Origin: Segatella copri
GTDB taxonomy: Bacteria; Bacteroidota; Bacteroidia; Bacteroidales; Bacteroidaceae
DNA: 34,191 nt
Assembly: GCF_009495355.1 (NCBI RefSeq)
Contig: NZ_VZAD01000004.1
Coordinates: 1-34,191, forward strand
Direction: 5' to 3'
In this document: positions 10,032 to 17,390 of the stretch, piece after piece
How the letters are laid out: the number at the start of each line of letters is the position of its first letter
How positions within the stretch are numbered: the stretch's first letter is position 1
The notes under the pieces: model-generated
Seen by the model: only the letters and a program-made list of their open reading frames with translations
The model's database searches: none
What the model was told of the DNA's origin: nothing
Position numbers and translations under genes: made by a program

Positions 10032-10179
10032 GGGGTCTCCCCCATTCTTTCACAACACCCCTTCGCCACACACCCCTTTTTATTCTCCTATAAGACAGAT
10101 GTTTATATCCATATAGAGGAAAACACTGAGCCTAAAATAAACATAAACCTAAAAAGTCAAAAGATGAGACTTTTCATGA
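10032..10179. other. Intergenic stretch before the esterase remnant
   Basis: Together with the remnant this makes about 440 bp without an intact gene. A short GGGG-TCT-CCCC hairpin lies just after the lipoprotein stop, but no U-tract follows. Nothing else is recognised. Confidence 0.4.
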
Positions 10180-10440
10180 CACAACACTTTTGGTGCCTAC
10201 AACCGCTTCGACAACATCGAGGGATTCGAGATTGCAGGCGAGGACAAAGTGTTCCATCCTGCTACAGCCCGCCATTTCTGGCAACCAGGCAACGACACGT
10301 GGAATGAATGTACCACCGTGGTAAGCCCTGAGGTAAAGAAACCTGTTGCCCTGCGCTATTGTTTCAAGAACTTCCTGCTCGGCAACATGGCAAATGCAGG
10401 TGGACTGCCTCTATTCCCATTCCGCACAGACAACTGGTAA
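10180..10440 (+). pseudogene. Sialate O-acetylesterase, C-terminal remnant
   Basis: From 10180 an open frame of 86 codons begins directly after an in-frame TGA (10177) and has no plausible start at its head. It reads GAYNRFDNIEGFEIAGEDK, then KKPVALRYCFKNF, and ends PLFPFRTDNW followed by TAA. This matches the C-terminal end of SGNH-type sialate O-acetylesterases (EGFEIAGED, PVAVRY, PFRTD-W), which are normally 450-700 residues. The catalytic parts are missing, so this is debris of a sialic-acid or glycan deacetylase gene. Confidence 0.75.
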
Positions 10441-10471
10441 ACTATCAAACAAGAATAAAACACAATCCATC

Positions 10472-10993
10472 ATGGAGCATCCTCTAAGCAAATTCAAATT
10501 CTGCCCTATCTGCGGTTCAACACACTTCGAAATCAACAACTTCAAAAGCAAGAAGTGCGGAAGTTGCGGATTCACATACTATGCCAATCCAAGCAGCGCC
10601 ACCGTAGCCTTTATCATGAATGAGAAAGACGAGCTATTGGTGGTAAGGCGCAAGAACGAGCCAGCCAAGGGCAATCTCGACTTACCTGGAGGATTCGTAG
10701 ACATGGAGGAGACGGGCGAAGAAGGGGTTATGCGCGAAGTAATGGAAGAGACAGGACTGGAGGCTACATCCGTAGCCTACCAGTTCAGTATCCCCAACCT
10801 TTATCTCTATTCAGGGCTCACCATCCACACACTCGATATGTTTTATATAGTAGAAGTGAAAGACCTCTCACATGTCGAGGCAAAAGACGACGCTGCAGAA
10901 TACCTGTGGATTCCTCTGAACGAGATACGGATAGAGGAGTTTGGTCTGCATTCCATCCGTCAGGGGCTCAGCCGGTTTCTAAAAGAGTCCTGA
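10472..10993 (+). CDS. Nudix hydrolase with N-terminal zinc ribbon
   Basis: A 173-residue protein. Residues 8-40 form a four-Cys zinc ribbon (CPICG and CGSCG), followed by a Nudix domain with a complete Nudix box, G-x5-E-x7-REVMEETGL, in GGFVDMEETGEEGVMREVM. It should hydrolyse a nucleoside-diphosphate derivative (NADH/ADP-ribose type); the substrate cannot be told. The ATG at 10472 is chosen because the longer open frame from 10346 overlaps the esterase remnant in another frame and its first 42 residues look non-coding. Confidence 0.9.
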   Translation: MEHPLSKFKFCPICGSTHFEINNFKSKKCGSCGFTYYANPSSATVAFIMNEKDELLVVRRKNEPAKGNLDLPGGFVDMEETGEEGVMREVMEETGLEATSVAYQFSIPNLYLYSGLTIHTLDMFYIVEVKDLSHVEAKDDAAEYLWIPLNEIRIEEFGLHSIRQGLSRFLKES

Positions 10994-11024
10994 AGAGAAA
11001 AAGCTAAAATTGAAAGTACAAACT

Positions 11025-11058
11025 GCCATTCATGTTTCACCACATGTCTGGCTTTTTT
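11025..11058 (+). terminator. Probable terminator after the Nudix gene
   Basis: GCCA (11025-11028) pairs with TGGC (11049-11052) and the inner arms CATGT/ACATG pair across a 6-nt loop, separated from the outer stem by a 2x2 internal loop. A run of six T follows at 11053-11058. Confidence 0.65.
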
Positions 11059-11214
11059 GTTGATGCCTTTATTCCAAAACAAGACTTGACTATTACAACA
11101 AGACAAAAAGCAGAAAAACCTGCCTTTTACCCTCATTCGACCGATTTTAGAGCCTAAAACATTAAAAAAGCAAAAAAAATCCCCATATAATAAGGTATAA
11201 GCAAAAAGTTTACT

Positions 11215-11222
11215 TACTTTTG
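11215..11222 (+). promoter_or_regulatory. -7 element of topA
   Basis: TACTTTTG at 11215-11222 predicts transcription from about 11229. This places any start upstream of that outside the mRNA and supports the ATG at 11253. No clear -33 TTG is seen. Confidence 0.5.
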
Positions 11223-11252
11223 CCAACCGAAAGAAAAATTGTATATAAGCTT

Positions 11253-13577
11253 ATGCAAGAAAATTTAGTTATCGTCGAGAGCCCTGCAAAGGCCAAGAAA
11301 ATCGAAGAGTACTTAGGAAAAGACTATAAGGTTATGTCCTCTTACGGTCATATACGCGACTTGAAAAAGAGGGAATTGAGTATAAACGAGCAGACCATGG
11401 AACCAGATTACGAGATTCCAGAAGAGAAGAAAAAGCTCGTTACCGAATTGAAATCGGCAGCCAAAAAAGCCAAAAAGATTTGGCTGGCTTCCGATGAGGA
11501 CCGCGAGGGAGAAGCTATCAGCTGGCACCTTTGCGAAGTACTCGGACTGGATGAGGAGAAGACAAACCGTATCGTTTTCCACGAGATTACCAAACCTGCC
11601 ATACTGGATGCCATAGAGCACCCACGCCATCTGGACATGAACTTAGTCAATGCCCAGCAGGCACGTCGTGTACTCGACCGTATCGTAGGTTTCAAACTCT
11701 CACCCGTGCTTTGGCGCAAGGTGAAACCTGCCCTTTCTGCCGGTCGTGTGCAGAGTGTTGCAGTACGCCTCATCGTAGAACGTGAGCGAGAGGTACAGAA
11801 ATTCAAGAGTGAGCCATACTTCCGCGTGAATGCCATCTTTGCCCTCATCAATGAGAGCGGCAACGCAACCGAAGTAAAGGCTGAGCTCGACAAGCACTTC
11901 AAAACCCAAGAAGAAGTTGATGCCTTCCTCGAGAAGTGCATGGACGCACAATTTACCGTCGACGCAGTGAGCAAGAAGCCATTGAAGCGCACTCCTGCGC
12001 CTCCTTTCACTACTTCCACACTGCAGCAAGAGGCTGCCCGCAAGCTGGGCTTCACCGTAAGCCAGACCATGATGATAGCACAGCGACTCTACGAAAGCGG
12101 ACGTATCACATACATGCGTACCGACAGCGTCAACCTGTCTACTTTCTGTAAGGATGCCAGTGCAGCCGAGATCAAGAAGGTATATGGTGACAAATACAGC
12201 CAGACCCGCAACTATCACACCAGTTCGAAGGGCGCACAGGAAGCACACGAGGCTATCCGCCCTACAGACATGACCGCACTTACCATAGACGGAACCAATC
12301 AGGAGAAGCGACTCTACGAACTTGTATGGAAACGCACCGTCGCCTCACAGATGGCAGACGCACAGATAGAGAAGACAACCATCAATATCGATATAGACAA
12401 CACTACAGAGAAGTTTGTCGCCAACGGCGAGGTTGTTGTCTTTGATGGTTTCTTGAAAGTTTACCGCGAATCAACCGATGAGGAGGAAAACGGCGAGGAG
12501 TCTTCACACATCCTGCCAGCCATGCGTCATGGCGACAAGCTGCAGCGCCGTGAGATAACAGCCACCGAGCGATTCTCTATGGCTCCTGCAAGATATACAG
12601 AGGCGAGTCTTGTAAAGAAACTCGAGGATCTCGGCATTGGCCGTCCTTCTACCTATGCACCAACCATCAGCACCATTCAGCAACGTGAGTATGTGCAGAA
12701 AGGTGACAAGAGTGGCACAGAGCGTTCATATACAGTCAGCACACTGAAGGGCATCAAGGTGACACAGAAGTTCAAGAAGGAAATGGCCGGCTCAGAGAAA
12801 GGCAAACTGCTGCCTACAGATATCGGCATCGTGGTCAACGACTTCCTGATGAAGAACTTCCCCGACATCATGGACTACAACTTTACTGCCAATGTGGAGA
12901 AAAAGTTTGATGACATCGCAGAGGGCAATACCGAGTGGAATAAATGGATGAAGAAATTCGACCAAAGCTTTGAACCCGAAGTGGACAAGGTGATAAATGC
13001 ACGCAGTGAGCATAAAGCCGGCGAGCGTTCACTGGGAGTCGACCCAAAGAGCGGACGCCCTGTATTCGTCAAGATAGGACGTTTCGGACCAGTGGCACAG
13101 ATTGGATCTGCCGAAGATAAGGAAAAGCCTCTCTTCGCACAGTTGCCTGCCGACAAGAGTATTGAGACCATCACACTCAACGAGGCTATCGAGCTCTTCA
13201 AGCTTCCCCGCGAGGTAGGCGAATATGAGGGAACACCTGTTACCATCGGTGCAGGTCGCTTTGGCCCTTACGTTCTCCACAATAAGAAGTATGTTTCCAT
13301 ACCGAAGGACGAAGACCCAATGAACCTTACACTCGAAAGAGCCATTGAGTTGATAAGAGAGAAACGAGAGAGTGAGCAGAAACGCCACATCAAAGTGTTC
13401 GATGAAGATACCAAGCTCGAGTTGTTGAACGGCCGCTACGGTCCCTACATTGCCTATGATGGAAAGAACTACCGCATTCCCAAGAACAAGCAGACTCATG
13501 TAGAGGAACTCTCATATGAAGAGTGTATGAACATCATCAAAGAGGCTCCAGAGCCTAAAGCAAGCCGTCGTAAGTAA
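11253..13577 (+). CDS. topA: DNA topoisomerase I
   Basis: A 774-residue type IA topoisomerase that relaxes negative supercoils. The Toprim domain opens the protein (NLVIVESPAKAKKIEEYLG) and contains ASDEDREGEAISWHL. The catalytic Tyr is Y287 in GRITYMRTDSVN. The C-terminus holds three repeats of the Topo I C-terminal type (GRFGPVAQIG, GRFGPYVLHNKKYVSIPK, GRYGPYIAYDGKNYRIPK) instead of Cys4 zinc fingers, normal for this phylum. The ATG at 11253 is preferred over a TTG at 11220, which would overlap the promoter. aroK follows after 4 bp, so they are likely co-transcribed. Confidence 0.95.
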   Translation: MQENLVIVESPAKAKKIEEYLGKDYKVMSSYGHIRDLKKRELSINEQTMEPDYEIPEEKKKLVTELKSAAKKAKKIWLASDEDREGEAISWHLCEVLGLDEEKTNRIVFHEITKPAILDAIEHPRHLDMNLVNAQQARRVLDRIVGFKLSPVLWRKVKPALSAGRVQSVAVRLIVEREREVQKFKSEPYFRVNAIFALINESGNATEVKAELDKHFKTQEEVDAFLEKCMDAQFTVDAVSKKPLKRTPAPPFTTSTLQQEAARKLGFTVSQTMMIAQRLYESGRITYMRTDSVNLSTFCKDASAAEIKKVYGDKYSQTRNYHTSSKGAQEAHEAIRPTDMTALTIDGTNQEKRLYELVWKRTVASQMADAQIEKTTINIDIDNTTEKFVANGEVVVFDGFLKVYRESTDEEENGEESSHILPAMRHGDKLQRREITATERFSMAPARYTEASLVKKLEDLGIGRPSTYAPTISTIQQREYVQKGDKSGTERSYTVSTLKGIKVTQKFKKEMAGSEKGKLLPTDIGIVVNDFLMKNFPDIMDYNFTANVEKKFDDIAEGNTEWNKWMKKFDQSFEPEVDKVINARSEHKAGERSLGVDPKSGRPVFVKIGRFGPVAQIGSAEDKEKPLFAQLPADKSIETITLNEAIELFKLPREVGEYEGTPVTIGAGRFGPYVLHNKKYVSIPKDEDPMNLTLERAIELIREKRESEQKRHIKVFDEDTKLELLNGRYGPYIAYDGKNYRIPKNKQTHVEELSYEECMNIIKEAPEPKASRRK

Positions 13578-13581
13578 GCCT

Positions 13582-14109
13582 ATGAAGTCGATTATCATCA
13601 TCGGATATATGGGCGCCGGAAAGACAACAGTCGGCAAAGCCCTTGCCAAGGAGTTGGGCGTCATGTTCTACGACCTCGACTGGTATATCGAAACTCGTAT
13701 GCACAAGACCGTCAAGGAAATCTTCGACGAGAAAGGCGAAGAGGGATTCCGTATCATTGAGCACAACATGCTGCACGAAGTAGCTGAGTTCGAGAACGTT
13801 GTTGTAAGTTGCGGGGGCGGGACACCCTGCTTTTTTGACAACATGGACTATATGAACCAGTTGGGAACCACCGTCTATCTGAAGGCTACTCCCGAGACTC
13901 TCCACGCCCATCTGCAGATGGGCAAGGGCGTGCGACCACTGCTGCTAAACAAGACCCCCGAGGAGGTGGAAACTTTCATCAAGGAACAACTCAAACAGCG
14001 AGAGCCCTTCTATCTGAAGGCACAGCACATCTTCGACATCGATGTAATCGACGATTACGACAAGATACAGAATACGGTGAAAAAACTGCGCCTGCAGTTG
14101 GGTATATAA
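13582..14109 (+). CDS. aroK: Shikimate kinase
   Basis: A 175-residue enzyme phosphorylating shikimate in aromatic amino acid synthesis. The Walker A is GYMGAGKTT (K14); shikimate-contact residues appear as the Asp in YDLDWYIE, the Arg in GFRIIE, the GGGTP loop and the Arg in QREPFY; the lid carries GVRPLL. The length is typical. It lies 4 bp after topA, an arrangement that suggests translational coupling rather than shared function. Confidence 0.95.
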   Translation: MKSIIIIGYMGAGKTTVGKALAKELGVMFYDLDWYIETRMHKTVKEIFDEKGEEGFRIIEHNMLHEVAEFENVVVSCGGGTPCFFDNMDYMNQLGTTVYLKATPETLHAHLQMGKGVRPLLLNKTPEEVETFIKEQLKQREPFYLKAQHIFDIDVIDDYDKIQNTVKKLRLQLGI

Positions 14110-14223
14110 AGAACCTCGGAATCAGGCTTCAAGCCGAAGGCTACAACGAGGCTACAAACTGAAACAACCCAATTAAAATATAACACATCACAACAAAACT
14201 ACATTCATTCCAGAAGAAAAGAA

Positions 14224-16116
14224 ATGAAGAAATGGACTATTGAAGACTCGAATGAACTCTACAACATCAAAGGTTGGGGCACTTCTTACTTTGGCATCAA
14301 CGAAAAAGGAGATGTCTATGTAACTCCATGCAAAGACAACACGCAGATAGACCTGCGCGACGTCATGGACGAGTTAGCCCTGCGAGACATCACGGCTCCC
14401 GTGCTGCTCCGATTCCCCGACATTCTCGACAATCGTATCGAAAAGACTGCCAGTTGCTTCCAAAAAGCCAAGGAGGAATATGGATACAAAGGCGAAAACT
14501 TTGTCATCTATCCTATCAAGGTCAACCAGATGCAGCCGGTCGTAGAGGAAATCATATCGCATGGCAAAAAGTTCAATCTCGGTCTTGAGGCTGGCTCTAA
14601 GCCAGAACTCCACGCTGTCATTGCCGTACAGTGCCAGAGCGACTCGCTCATCATCTGCAACGGATACAAGGACGAAAGCTATATCGAACTGGCTCTCCTC
14701 GCACAGAAGATGGGCAAGCGTATCTTCATCGTAGTAGAAAAACTCAACGAGCTCGATATCATTGCCAAGACTGCCAAAAAACTCAACGTAAGACCCAATA
14801 TCGGAATACGTATCAAGTTGGCCTCATCAGGCTCTGGCAAGTGGGCTGACAGTGGCGGCGATGCATCCAAGTTTGGTCTGACAAGCGCAGAGTTGCTCAC
14901 AGCACTCAACAAGATCGACGAGATGGGGCTGCACGACTGCCTGCGGCTCATACACTTCCACATCGGAAGCCAGATTACCAAAATACGACGCATACAAACA
15001 GCCTTGCGCGAGGCTGCACAGTTCTATATCAACCTGCACAAGATGGGATATAATGTCGACTTTGTTGACTGCGGAGGCGGATTGGGAGTCGACTACGACG
15101 GAACACGTTCTTCAAGCAGCGAAAGCTCCGTCAACTATTCCATCCAGGAGTATGTGAACGACTGCGTATATACGTTTGTCGACGCTGCCAACAAGAACAA
15201 TATCGCACACCCTAATCTTATCACCGAAAGTGGCCGTTCCCTTTCGGCACATCATTCAGTACTCGTCATCGATGTACTCGAGACAGCCTCGCTGCCAGAG
15301 ATGCCCGAGGAGTTTGAGGCCAAGGAAGAAGACCACCAGTTGGTAAAAGACCTGTATGATATCTGGGACAACCTGAACCCACGCAATATGCTCGAAGACT
15401 GGCACGACGCTGAGCAAATACGCGACGAGGCTTTGGAACTCTTCTCGCATGGCATCGTCGACCTCAAGACAAGAGCCGAGATAGAAGCCATGTACTGGAG
15501 TGTATGCCATGAGATTAACAATCTGGCAAAGCACATGAAACACATCCCTGAAGAACTGCGAGGACTCGACAAACTGCTTGCCGACAAGTATTTCTGCAAC
15601 TTCTCGCTCTTCCAAAGTCTGCCAGACAGTTGGGCCATCGACCAACTCTTCCCTATCATGCCTATACAGCGACTCAACGAGCGCCCAGTAAGAAAAGCCA
15701 CCTTACAGGACATCACCTGCGACAGCGATGGAAAAGTAGCCAACTTTGTGACCGATGGCCATATTGGTAATGTACTTCCGCTGCACGCACTCAAGAACAA
15801 CGAGCCTTATTACCTCGGTGTCTTCCTCGTAGGAGCCTACCAGGAAATATTGGGCGACATGCACAACCTGTTCGGTGACACCAATGCGGCGCATATATCA
15901 GTAAAGGACGGCAAGTACAACATCGATCAGATCTTCGACGGTGAGACTGTGGAAGAGGTTCTCGACTACGTGCAGTACAACCCCAAGAAACTCGTCCGCC
16001 AGTTGGAGCAGTGGGTTACCAAAAGTGTGAAAGAAGGTAAGATTTCACTCGAAGAGGGTAAGGAATTCCTTGCAACCTATCGCAACGGACTCTTCGGATA
16101 TACTTACCTGCAGTAA
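14224..16116 (+). CDS. speA: Biosynthetic arginine decarboxylase
   Basis: A 630-residue PLP-dependent fold-type III decarboxylase converting arginine to agmatine for polyamine synthesis. The PLP lysine is K99 in YPIKVNQ; HFHIGSQ, FVDCGGGLGVDYDG and the NLITESGRS stretch shape the active site. The length matches the SpeA family. It starts 114 bp after aroK and ends at a strong terminator (16141-16190). No agmatine deiminase gene is adjacent. Confidence 0.96.
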   Translation: MKKWTIEDSNELYNIKGWGTSYFGINEKGDVYVTPCKDNTQIDLRDVMDELALRDITAPVLLRFPDILDNRIEKTASCFQKAKEEYGYKGENFVIYPIKVNQMQPVVEEIISHGKKFNLGLEAGSKPELHAVIAVQCQSDSLIICNGYKDESYIELALLAQKMGKRIFIVVEKLNELDIIAKTAKKLNVRPNIGIRIKLASSGSGKWADSGGDASKFGLTSAELLTALNKIDEMGLHDCLRLIHFHIGSQITKIRRIQTALREAAQFYINLHKMGYNVDFVDCGGGLGVDYDGTRSSSSESSVNYSIQEYVNDCVYTFVDAANKNNIAHPNLITESGRSLSAHHSVLVIDVLETASLPEMPEEFEAKEEDHQLVKDLYDIWDNLNPRNMLEDWHDAEQIRDEALELFSHGIVDLKTRAEIEAMYWSVCHEINNLAKHMKHIPEELRGLDKLLADKYFCNFSLFQSLPDSWAIDQLFPIMPIQRLNERPVRKATLQDITCDSDGKVANFVTDGHIGNVLPLHALKNNEPYYLGVFLVGAYQEILGDMHNLFGDTNAAHISVKDGKYNIDQIFDGETVEEVLDYVQYNPKKLVRQLEQWVTKSVKEGKISLEEGKEFLATYRNGLFGYTYLQ

Positions 16117-16140
16117 ACAGATAATCAAAATTCCTCATAC

Positions 16141-16190
16141 AGAGGGCATATCAAAGTCTTAATAGGCTATTGATATGCCCTCTTTCTTTT
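16141..16190 (+). terminator. Rho-independent terminator of speA
   Basis: A perfect 14-bp stem, AGAGGGCATATCAA (16141-16154) with its complement at 16170-16183, followed by TTCTTTTC. It begins 24 bp after the speA stop. Confidence 0.9.
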
Positions 16191-16227
16191 CTTAGAAAGT
16201 GAACAGAAGCCATATAGGCAACCAACA

Positions 16228-16300
16228 TTGGTCACAATAGAAGCCTCAAGCTGGTCATAATAGACGACAAACGTTGGTCATAATAGTCGACCCATAATAG
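16228..16300 (+). repeat. Short direct repeats TTGGTCATAATAG, 23-bp period
   Basis: Copies at 16228-16240 (TTGGTCACAATAG), 16251-16263 (CTGGTCATAATAG) and 16274-16286 (TTGGTCATAATAG) are spaced exactly 23 bp apart. A degenerate fourth copy (GACCCATAATAG) is at 16289-16300. No gene is visible here. Confidence 0.7.
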
Positions 16301-16330
16301 GCATAACAGACTATCATCGCAGAATATTAT

Positions 16331-16547
16331 AACGTGATGGTTTAAGCCACCAACATGTTTCTTTGCAAAGATATGAAGGGCAACTTCATTTGTGGCTATA
16401 TACATAAGTAGTCAACTATAAGTATGACTAAAAATAAGTAAGTCAACGTGAATTATAAATAAGTAATAACTGAGTCAACTCATATTATCAATAACACTTA
16501 GAGTGGGCAACTAAAATCATTAAACCACAAATAAAAGTTCTATTCAT
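16331..16547. other. AT-rich gene-free stretch between two repeat families
   Basis: No credible ORF is seen. It contains a palindrome CTTTGCAAAG (16361-16370), which makes a minus-strand TATCTTTG at 16366-16373, and several scattered copies of AAGTAAGTCAAC/GAGTCAAC-like words. Confidence 0.4.
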
Positions 16548-16652
16548 AGCCTTTGAATGTCCGTTCAAAGCCTTTGAATGTCCGTTCAGAGCCTTTGAAT
16601 GTGCGTTCAGAGCCTTTGAATGCACGTTCAGAGCCTTTGAACAGACATTTCA
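16548..16652. repeat. Five 21-bp tandem repeats (AGCCTTTGAATGTCCGTTCA type)
   Basis: Units start at 16548, 16569, 16590, 16611 and 16632, exactly 21 bp apart. The first two are almost identical; later ones change the middle (TGTCCG, TGTGCG, TGCACG, CAGACA). Junctions contain the inverted pair CTTTGAA / TTCAAAG. On the minus strand they would encode a 7-residue repeat (FKGSERT) at the end of a 66-codon ORF (16540-16740), which I do not consider a proven gene. Confidence 0.85.
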
Positions 16653-16812
16653 AAAGCGTGAACGGAGATTTTTCAACAAGAGACAGAACAAATTCATAAG
16701 AAACAGAAAACAAATGCGTAGTGCTAAAATAACTACTCATGGCTATAGGGGTGCCGAATAGTTACTAAAGATAATGTTTCTATTTAAATAACATTAAAAA
16801 GTAAGCAAAAAC

Positions 16813-16844
16813 TTGCATATTTAATAAAAACCATGTTATTTTTG
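16813..16844 (+). promoter_or_regulatory. Promoter of the metal-handling cluster
   Basis: -33 TTG at 16813-16815 and -7 TATTTTTG at 16837-16844 with a 21-bp spacer. The predicted transcription start is only a few bases before the ATG at 16855, so the leader is extremely short. Confidence 0.65.
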
Positions 16845-16854
16845 CAACCGAAAA

Positions 16855-17238
16855 ATGAAGAAACTGTTACACATATCGTTTACATTCTTTCTTGCCGTGG
16901 TACTCGTTATCATGGGAAGCGGAGTAACATTTCTTCATTGCTCATGTTCCGGCAAGACAACCGTGATACTGTCGCATACAGCACAGAACGGCGGTAATTC
17001 CGACACCACCAAAGGATGCATGAAGGTAACAAGCGTACAGCTATCGCCTACGACGCAAATGCAGCCAACCGTTTTCGACTTTCATGCCTTCCAGCCTTTG
17101 ATGGCGATTATTCATGAGTGGCAAATGCCTCATTTGTCTTTCAGGGCAAAGAGAACACTGAGCAACATCATTCCCAAAACCGGATACAGTCCGCCACCAA
17201 AACTGTATCTCTATCTTATTGAAGTCCTGACCATTTGA
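16855..17238 (+). CDS. Small membrane or exported protein with HCSCSG motif
   Basis: A 127-residue protein with an N-terminal hydrophobic segment (about residues 5-27), then HCSCSG directly after it and a single further Cys in KGCMK near residue 55. The C-terminus is basic and contains SPPPKLYLYLIE. I recall comparable small proteins upstream of TonB receptors and HMA proteins in other Bacteroidetes, but know no assigned function. The clustered His/Cys residues suggest metal binding at the membrane. It is first in the cluster, 152 bp before the receptor's annotated ATG. Confidence 0.7.
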   Translation: MKKLLHISFTFFLAVVLVIMGSGVTFLHCSCSGKTTVILSHTAQNGGNSDTTKGCMKVTSVQLSPTTQMQPTVFDFHAFQPLMAIIHEWQMPHLSFRAKRTLSNIIPKTGYSPPPKLYLYLIEVLTI

Positions 17239-17320
17239 ACCTCCATCTTGTCGACATGATGAAGGTTAGCCCCCGCTATGCGCATAAACCTCATCAGAAA
17301 TAAGATAATAAGATAAAAAG

Positions 17321-17390
17321 ATGAAAAAGGACAACGAAAAATAAGATAACAATAAACACAAAGCATACTTTACTTGGCATCGCCCTCATA
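17321..17390 (+). pseudogene. Frameshifted signal-peptide start of the TonB receptor
   Basis: Starting at the ATG at 17321, removal of one A from either A5 run (17324-17328 or 17337-17341) would join it to the receptor frame and give a normal signal peptide, for example MKRTTKNKITINTKHTLLG followed by IALIMPLASFA. As written, the ATG frame stops after seven codons (MKKDNEK). Confidence 0.6.

Noticed and set aside
10030..10085. GGGG-TCT-CCCC hairpin as terminator of the lipoprotein gene
   Set aside because: The stem is four pairs with no U-tract directly after it.
10346..10471. 42-residue N-terminal extension of the Nudix protein
   Set aside because: The extension lies over the esterase remnant in a different frame and its residues look random; the zinc ribbon begins after the ATG at 10472.
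11220..11252. Longer TopA start at a TTG (11220)
   Set aside because: It overlaps the TACTTTTG promoter element, and the family sequence begins at the ATG at 11253 (NLVIVESPAKAKK).
16361..16373. Minus-strand promoter from TATCTTTG at the CTTTGCAAAG palindrome
   Set aside because: No gene starts downstream on the minus strand; the region reads into the speA terminator.
16548..16652. CRISPR array
   Set aside because: Units are contiguous 21-bp tandem copies that drift in sequence; there are no unique spacers between constant repeats and no cas genes.
16540..16740. 66-codon minus-strand ORF with FKGSERT repeats as a gene
   Set aside because: It is created by the 21-bp repeats, has no family resemblance, and no promoter is placed for it.
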